DNA from: Pelomonas saccharophila_A
GTDB lineage: Bacteria; Pseudomonadota; Gammaproteobacteria; Burkholderiales; Burkholderiaceae_C
Direction of reading: 5' to 3'
DNA: 64,000 nt
Assembly (NCBI RefSeq): GCF_031458095.1
Contig: NZ_JAVDXU010000003.1
Location: forward strand, 124,001 to 188,000
Numbering within the stretch: the stretch's first letter is position 1; the number at the start of each line of letters is the position of its first letter. The notes beneath the pieces are model-generated. The model did no database searches, was not told where the DNA came from, and saw only the letters and a list, made by a program, of their open reading frames with translations. Of this stretch, positions 58,778 to 64,000 are shown in pieces. A program made the translations under genes and the position numbers.

Positions 58778-59370
58778 CACCGACATCCATCCGGCGCACT
58801 GGCCGATTTGTCCGGGTCGCACAGCCGGATCGAACCGGCCAGCGTCACGACAAGACGCAGCGATCGGTCCTCGGGCTGTTTCGGTCCCAGCGTCACGTCG
58901 TAGCGCGCCGCAACGGCCGTGCAGGACACACCGACGCCGCCGGGGTCAGCCAGGGTGGCCTGTCGTCCGTCTCCGCCGAAACACAGCGCAGTGCTCTTCG
59001 AAGACAGAAGCACGCCTGAGGAAACATCGGTCAACACGCCGCACTGCACGGCTTCCGCGGCATCGTCGGTCTGCAGCGGATCCGGCACCACCCGGATCTG
59101 CCAATAGGGGCCGCTTTTGCTGGCGGTGGACGCCGTCGTGCAATTCTTGCTGTCGGTTCGGAAAAACACGACCGTATGCATGCGGCGCTGGGCTTCGGCC
59201 TGCGCGAGGCGCACGCCGGAGAGCAATGCGTCCGCCACGGTGCGCATGCGCGCGTTGCGGATCCAGCCGACGAGATTGGGCAGCGCCACTGCACCGAGGA
59301 TTGCCAGAATGCTCACGGCCACCATCAACTCGATGAGGCCGAAGCCGCAAGCGCGCTCGCGGTTCAGCAC
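58777..59370 (-). CDS. fimT: Type IV pilus minor pilin FimT/GspH-like
   Basis: A 197-residue GspH/FimT-type minor pilin. With the GTG start at 59370, the leader is only eight residues (MLNRERACG, cut before FGLIELMVAVSILAILG) and has an AGGAAGG site at 59379-59385. Other starts are ATG 59394 and ATG 59418, giving leaders of 16 or 24 extra residues. Five cysteines in the C-terminal half may form disulfides. It overlaps pilE by seven nt. Confidence 0.87.
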   Translation of the reverse strand: MLNRERACGFGLIELMVAVSILAILGAVALPNLVGWIRNARMRTVADALLSGVRLAQAEAQRRMHTVVFFRTDSKNCTTASTASKSGPYWQIRVVPDPLQTDDAAEAVQCGVLTDVSSGVLLSSKSTALCFGGDGRQATLADPGGVGVSCTAVAARYDVTLGPKQPEDRSLRLVVTLAGSIRLCDPDKSASAPDGCR

Positions 59371-59816
59371 GTGTCGCCCTTCCTGGTGATCCATTTGCTC
59401 GCACAGGTGCTTCCCCATCGGGCCGGCAGGGCCGTGGTGGCGCGGACGTCCTGTTGGTTGATCGTGTAGGTGAACCCGCGCACAGGTCCTCCCCCCTGGG
59501 CTTGAAGCGTGAAACCCTGTGCGTTCGGGCTGCCAACACAGCTGATGACGAAATCACCGAACTTGTTTGTCGCGCTGCAGGGCGAAACGAAGTTGCCGGT
59601 ACTCGCGTAAGTGCGGTTGTCCCAGTAGTACCGCTCCATCTGGGCGCGCACAACGCTCAGTCCCGTGACGGCGTCGGCGAGTCGACTGCGTGTCACGTAG
59701 TCCCTGTACTGCGGCATCGCAATGGCCGAAAGGATGCCGATGATGGCGACCGTCACCATGACCTCGATCAGCGTGAAGCCGGACGCATCGACCGGGACGT
59801 GCGCCCCCCTGGCCAT
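59364..59816 (-). CDS. pilE: Type IV pilin (PilE-like)
   Basis: A 150-residue pilin with leader MARGAHVPVDASG and the mature N-terminus FTLIEVMVTVAIIGILSAI. Two pairs of cysteines (SPCSATN/VISCVGS and STCASK/KGDTC) could form the D-loop disulfides. The start ATG 59816 is chosen for the leader length; ATG 59900 is also open. It is the first gene of the minor-pilin operon, which is unusual, as pilE is often last. Confidence 0.88.
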   Translation of the reverse strand: MARGAHVPVDASGFTLIEVMVTVAIIGILSAIAMPQYRDYVTRSRLADAVTGLSVVRAQMERYYWDNRTYASTGNFVSPCSATNKFGDFVISCVGSPNAQGFTLQAQGGGPVRGFTYTINQQDVRATTALPARWGSTCASKWITRKGDTC

Positions 59817-60388
59817 GCGTCGGCTTTGCGACGAGCTCAGCGAGTGAGCGGCGCATGAATGAGGACTCCCAGGAAGGACATGAAGAGCGTCTGGCATCAC
59901 GAACTGCAGCGTAGCGCTTTCTCTGTTTGTGTAGGTTTAACTCTACATCTTGGTTGGAAGAATCAAGCGGTGTTAGTTCACGAATCAACAGCCTGAAGCT
60001 CATCAATTCGATGAACACTGCATTCAAGGCTGGATGCCAATCACCTTCTTGAAGTAGATGTACATCTACACAGCTCGTCTGTTCATGCCACCATTCGCGC
60101 CCGATCGGCGATGCGGCGGTGCATGGGGATGGGGGCGTTCGCGCACCCCTGACCGCCCCGGCCCAGCACCGTCACGCGATGGCGGACCGAGGACCTGAGG
60201 GAACTTGCCCTCCGGCCCGGGCACGGCTTGTTTGCGGCGTTCCCACCTGGGCGCTGCGCACGGAAGTGCGCAGCGCGGCATCGGCAGGCCGGCCTCATGG
60301 CCGGCGATATCGACTCCTGCCACGGCCACCGCAAGTTGCGGTCATCGTCCAAGCCTGGGGTCCGGCAACCGGCCCCCATCCCTTGGCA
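59817..60388. promoter_or_regulatory. Long intergenic region before pilE and after the lyase gene
   Basis: This 572-nt gap has no gene. The left half (about 59900-60070) is AT-rich and holds TGTAG...CTACA (59930-59947) and a perfect 16-bp palindrome GTAGATGTACATCTAC (60054-60069), both sharing TACATCT. These are candidate operators for the pilin operon. The right half holds two strong hairpins at 60251-60276 (11-bp arms) and 60288-60305 (GCCGGCC-TCAT-GGCCGGC), which lie downstream of the lyase gene on the minus strand and may end its transcripts. Confidence 0.55.
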
Positions 60389-62566
60389 TCACTTCGCCAA
60401 CGCTGCGATCTCCGCTGCGCTCAGGGCGCCCGCTTCCACGCGGAGGCCCTGGATACGGCCGTTGAACGACGGATGCGCCCAGTTGCGCCCCAGGAAGGCC
60501 ACCTGATCGCCCACCTGGCGCGGCGACAGCCGCATGTCGTCGGATTTCGCCACCTCCGTGCCGTCGACGTAGAGCCGCGCGGTGCCAGCCTGAAGGGTGA
60601 CCGCCACATGAACCCAACGCCGGGTCGGCAGGGGGCTCGGGGCCTCCACGACTTGCGAGTCGTTGTGGGTCGCGCCGGCGATCGCGAAACGCAGCCCGCC
60701 CCGGCCGCCCTGGGGCGCGATGCACATATAGGAGAAGGCGTCGTTCCCGGCGAAGAAGATGCAGCTGTCCCAATGCAGCGAATTCGCGTAGGCCCGCAGG
60801 GAGAGGGTGAAGTCGTCCAGGCCGCTGAAGATGCCGGGCGGCAGTTGCAGGCCCGCCTTCTTGCCGTCGAAGACGATGGCCTTGTCGTTCAGACGTCCTT
60901 CGCCCCAGGTCGCGCCGTCCAGCAGCTTCCCCTGGACCACGGTCCAGCCACCATCGGCGGTGTGGAGGGCACCGAAGGTGTCCGTGTTGTTCAAGCCGTT
61001 GAGCGGCATCGAGAAGCGCGGTTCACCGGGCACCGCGAGCCGCACGACGCCGGACCCGGCGCTGGTGCTGGCGCTGCCCAGCGCGGTGACCTGGTAGAAC
61101 CAGGTGCCCTTGGGCGGCGCATCGGTGTGGGTGAGCAGGTTGCCGGCCGGGATGGCCGTCAACTGGGTGAAGGGCCCATTGGCCCGGGCCGCCCGCTTGA
61201 CCACATAGGCTGTCGCCCCGACGCTGCCCCACCACGACAGCAGGGCACGGCCATCACGCAGCGTGGCCGTCAGGCCGGCCGGCGGCTTCATCGGGCCGGC
61301 ATAGGCGGGCCGGCGATGCACCAGCGTCGGCCACCAGATGTCATCGCTGCTGCCCCCGTACTTCGGCTCGCACAAGGCCACCATGCGCGCGACGTTCGGC
61401 GCCGCCAGCCCCATGCGGTTGACGTAATGGTTGTAGATGGGCTCCCAGGCGTTGCGGCCGTGCTGGAAGGACTGGTTCACTTCTGTCCAGAGGGAGGGAT
61501 GGGGCGCCGTCGGGTTGTGCTCGGGCACGTACGGCATCGGGTAGGTCTTGCCGCTGTCGTCCAGCAGGTTGGAGCGCGCCACGTACTCCGCCGCTGCCAG
61601 GAAGCGGTTGTTGTACAGCCCGTAGAGGTCGTCGCCCTGGTTCCAGGCCATCTCGAGCAGGTCGCCGCCGAGGGACATGCCCAGCGTCGCGTGCCCCTGG
61701 TCGCGACCGCTCTCCTCCCACTGTCCGAAATGACCCGGGTGCATGTAGTAGACGCCATGCACGATGGAGCCGTTGCCGAAGGTCCTCAGCGTGCCGCGGT
61801 TGTTGCCCGCATAGCAGTCGCAGGCGAGCCGGTACAGGTCGGGCCGGTCGCAGAAGATGCCAATGGCCATGGCGCCGACGAGAGAGGCCATGTCCCAGTT
61901 GGCATGGGATCCAATGCGGCCGTCGCTGAGGAACCACGACGAAATCGGGGCGAAGACATTGAGCAGCATCTCCTGGAAGCGCTTCAGGCCCTCGGGTGCC
62001 CAGCCCGGGTAGCTGCGCAGGATCTCGCCGATCTGCGCCCATTGGTGGCCCTGCATGCCGGCCATCAGGATGAAGGTGTGGTCATCATGGGCCGTCGATC
62101 CGGGAGCCACCGTCCCGACCACCTTCAATGTGTTCGCCCAGGCGTCCAGGAACTCCACCGCCTTGTCGGCATAGCGCGTATCGCCCGACAGCTTCCAGCG
62201 CAGCGCCAGGCTCCAGGCGCGCCAGATGTCGACATACATGTTGTTCTTGCTGCCATCGGCCCGGTAGACGGCCGGCAGCGGGAAGGGTTTGGTGTCCAGC
62301 GTGGCGAAGCGATCGGCGCACAGCTTGTTCCACCAGTTCGTCCAGGGCTGCTGGCCCAGCCTGATGTGCTCGCGGATGCGCTTGAAGTCGTCGTCCGTGG
62401 CCAACAGGCCCGGATGGCGGAAGACCCCGCTCACTGAAGCGGCGACGCCCGTCGCGTCGGCGTGGGCCGGCGAACTTGCCAGCAGGGGCAAAGCCGGCAG
62501 CAATCCGAGGCCGGCGGCAAATGAGCGCCGCACCGGATCCGGGCGCGTTTCGTCGTAGGTGTTCAT
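60389..62566 (-). CDS. Secreted modular alginate-lyase-like polysaccharide lyase
   Basis: A 725-residue secreted enzyme. The N-terminus has a Tat-like signal (DPVRRSFAAGLGLLPALPLL). The catalytic alpha-toroid domain (about 45-390) is of the alginate lyase family, with SHANWDMASLVGAMAIG. A fibronectin type III-like domain (about 410-505) follows, then a C-terminal LamG/concanavalin-like domain (about 515-725) with VHVAVTLQAGTARLYVDG. Substrate (alginate or another uronate polymer) is not proven. ATG 62566 has AAGGA 8 nt upstream; the frame to 62698 is not used. Confidence 0.87.
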   Translation of the reverse strand: MNTYDETRPDPVRRSFAAGLGLLPALPLLASSPAHADATGVAASVSGVFRHPGLLATDDDFKRIREHIRLGQQPWTNWWNKLCADRFATLDTKPFPLPAVYRADGSKNNMYVDIWRAWSLALRWKLSGDTRYADKAVEFLDAWANTLKVVGTVAPGSTAHDDHTFILMAGMQGHQWAQIGEILRSYPGWAPEGLKRFQEMLLNVFAPISSWFLSDGRIGSHANWDMASLVGAMAIGIFCDRPDLYRLACDCYAGNNRGTLRTFGNGSIVHGVYYMHPGHFGQWEESGRDQGHATLGMSLGGDLLEMAWNQGDDLYGLYNNRFLAAAEYVARSNLLDDSGKTYPMPYVPEHNPTAPHPSLWTEVNQSFQHGRNAWEPIYNHYVNRMGLAAPNVARMVALCEPKYGGSSDDIWWPTLVHRRPAYAGPMKPPAGLTATLRDGRALLSWWGSVGATAYVVKRAARANGPFTQLTAIPAGNLLTHTDAPPKGTWFYQVTALGSASTSAGSGVVRLAVPGEPRFSMPLNGLNNTDTFGALHTADGGWTVVQGKLLDGATWGEGRLNDKAIVFDGKKAGLQLPPGIFSGLDDFTLSLRAYANSLHWDSCIFFAGNDAFSYMCIAPQGGRGGLRFAIAGATHNDSQVVEAPSPLPTRRWVHVAVTLQAGTARLYVDGTEVAKSDDMRLSPRQVGDQVAFLGRNWAHPSFNGRIQGLRVEAGALSAAEIAALAK

Positions 62567-62745
62567 CAGGTTCCTTGAAGATGAGCAAGCGTCCAAGCCA
62601 TCGGTGCTGCGCACGTGGCCGGCCCGGGTTGTAGGGGGCACCCAGGCTGGAGTCATGACGAGAGGCAGACACCACACGTCATTTACCAAAGGTTTCAAAC
62701 CGCATCACCGGGAGGTGTCAGTGCCGCCGCGGTCCGCGTCACGGT

Positions 62746-63768
62746 TCAGGCAGGCGGATGGACGATGGCCGCGCCCTTCGAATCGGCTGCAGGCCGCACT
62801 GGCTCGTCTTCGGGCCTCAGCTCGCAGCTGACCGGCTCTTCGCCGTCCCCGATGGCCGCGCTCAATGCCGACCTGATCGTGTCCTGGGGGATCAGGCCCT
62901 GGTACTGGCGCTCCAGCTCCAGGAACTGCGAATGCGAGGCATCGTCAACGAGCAACCGCGAAGGGCTCATGAAATTCGACCGATCACCGTCCTGACCGAA
63001 GAAGGCCTCTTGCGAGCGTTCCTTGAGTGCGACGGCCATCCGCGAGCGGAGATCGGCGAGCTCACAGTCGGACCAATTGGTGACAAGGGTGTCCAGTTGC
63101 TCAAGCGCCGACGACAGCACCTCGATCGGCATCTCCGTCAAAGCCGTGAGGCCTTGGGTGGCCAGCAGGCCTTCGAAGTAGCCGAGGTGCCGCATCATGC
63201 GCCGCGTCATCGGATGCAGGTCGAGCAACTGCTTCAGCCTCCGGTGCATTGGTTGGGCGTCCGCGATGGCCTTGGACACCGCCAGCGGCGCAGGCGGGGC
63301 GCGGCGCTTGCGGGCGATCACGATGTGCAGGGCCTTGCCGTCGCGCAGGAGACTGACATCCACCGAAAGCAAATAGGCCACGGCGGCAAATGGCCGGCCC
63401 AGCGCCCGCATGACCCTGCTTGCGGACGCCGTGTTCCTGGAATGGCGGGGTCGGCTTGCTGCGGCGGCAGCGCGGGCTGCCTGTTGCGAGCCCATGCCCG
63501 ACCTGAGCGGCTGTTTCGCATCGACGGCTCCCGGCCGCATGCGCCTCTGGACGGCGTTGCGCATTTGAGTCCACCAATGCTGCGCCGATCGATCGGCGCG
63601 CGTTGGCGGTTTGCCGTTGCTGCATTGCTGCGCTGGCGGCGGGTCCGCGGTCGCCCCCTCCTCGGCGAGGGTCGGCAACCAAAGCGTGGATTCCACAGGC
63701 GCAGGCTTGCCGGGTTGGGGACGCTGCGCGAGACGAAAGGCGGCGAAGGGATTGAGTGCGAGAGTCAT
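62746..63768 (-). CDS. Unknown protein of 340 residues
   Basis: I do not recognise this protein. It has no signal peptide or membrane segment. The N-terminal ~110 residues are low-complexity, rich in Ala, Pro and Arg. A likely folded part lies at about 125-260, with LLDLHPMTRRMMRHLGYFEGLLATQG and AVALKERSQEAFF. The C-terminus is acidic and disordered (AIGDGEEPVSCELRPEDE). It starts about 20 nt after the gene of the partial protein upstream, so the two may be one operon and its role may link to that gene. Confidence 0.6.
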   Translation of the reverse strand: MTLALNPFAAFRLAQRPQPGKPAPVESTLWLPTLAEEGATADPPPAQQCSNGKPPTRADRSAQHWWTQMRNAVQRRMRPGAVDAKQPLRSGMGSQQAARAAAAASRPRHSRNTASASRVMRALGRPFAAVAYLLSVDVSLLRDGKALHIVIARKRRAPPAPLAVSKAIADAQPMHRRLKQLLDLHPMTRRMMRHLGYFEGLLATQGLTALTEMPIEVLSSALEQLDTLVTNWSDCELADLRSRMAVALKERSQEAFFGQDGDRSNFMSPSRLLVDDASHSQFLELERQYQGLIPQDTIRSALSAAIGDGEEPVSCELRPEDEPVRPAADSKGAAIVHPPA

Positions 63769-63788
63769 GATCGTGGAGCTCCGGGCGG

Positions 63789-64000
63789 CTAGACGAAGCA
63801 CCGCGTGTGCATGCCACGCGACAGCTCGTCGCCCTGCAGGAGGGTCGGGACGGAAGAAATCTCCAGGCTGCCAAGGCTGGAAACGCCGAGGGCTTGCTGA
63901 TGCCAGTCGACGGGCAGGCGGGCGGCCACCTCACGCATCGCGTCGGCACACCGTGGATCGAACTGCCGACCTCGCTGCGAAGCGACATAGGCCATGACGT
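63789..64000 (-). CDS. C-terminal part of a possible HD-GYP/response-regulator protein
   Basis: Only the last ~70 residues are in the window, and the frame is open at the right edge. MAYVASQRGRQFDPRCAD is like the end of HD-GYP domains, where a G+FDP motif precedes the last helix; the rest (LPVDWHQQALGVSS) has no clear match. If right, the full protein would be a c-di-GMP phosphodiesterase. The catalytic HD-GYP residues themselves lie outside the window. Confidence 0.45.
   Translation of the reverse strand, partial: VMAYVASQRGRQFDPRCADAMREVAARLPVDWHQQALGVSSLGSLEISSVPTLLQGDELSRGMHTRCFV

Noticed and set aside
60119..62437. 772-codon open frame on the plus strand
   Set aside because: Antisense to the polysaccharide lyase gene; no recognisable motifs.

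Overview
The window is GC-rich, gene-dense chromosomal DNA that I read as a betaproteobacterium of the order Burkholderiales (Roseateles/Rubrivivax-type relatives are my best guess; genus not proven). The evidence is gene order: ftsH-rlmE with divergent yhbY, greA, carB-lysE-carA, surE-pcm-nlpD-rpoS-rlmD, serS, ispH-fkpB with divergent radC, and hemW-rdgB-rph-PP2C-kinase with divergent yicC.

Region 1 (1-20 kb) is mostly housekeeping: membrane proteolysis (FtsH), rRNA methylation (RlmE, RlmD), carbamoyl-phosphate synthesis (CarAB with a LysE-family exporter gene between the subunits), the stationary-phase sigma factor RpoS in its usual operon, a family 5 glycoside hydrolase, a quinone-oxidoreductase-like enzyme and a LuxR-type response regulator. 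Region 2 (20-26.4 kb) has a cupin/AraC regulator divergent from an AhpD-like protein, followed at once by a seven-gene periplasmic copper cluster: DUF2946-like, an 85-aa unknown, a TolC-like lipoprotein, a multicopper oxidase, a cupredoxin, a CusF-like protein and an unknown beta-type secreted protein. Region 3 (26.4-36.8 kb) holds tRNA-Ser(CGA), serS with a duplicated 3' end, ispH-fkpB, radC, an Smr protein, a TonB-like protein, an overlapping trio (truncated haemoglobin, MinD/FlhG-like ATPase, diguanylate cyclase) and cheR-cheD-cheB. Region 4 (36.8-43.05 kb) is a LysR regulator and the hemW-to-yicC block.

Region 5 (43.05-64 kb) looks accessory. The order breaks after yicC, where gmk would be expected, and a truncated tyrosine recombinase follows. 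Next come a complete glycerol uptake and oxidation operon (glpD-glpS-glpT-glpP-glpQ-DUF2160-glpV) with a divergent DeoR/GlpR regulator, a minor-pilin operon (pilE-fimT-pilV-pilW-pilX-pilY1 plus a coupled unknown gene), a modular polysaccharide lyase, an unrecognised 340-aa protein and the tail of what may be an HD-GYP protein.

Two themes recur. Gene overlaps of 1-10 nt show tight operons. Intergenic spaces carry strong hairpins and palindromes, some clearly terminators and others looking like dispersed palindromic repeats. I found no CRISPR array, rRNA operon, complete prophage or intact insertion sequence. All start choices and promoter calls are by eye.
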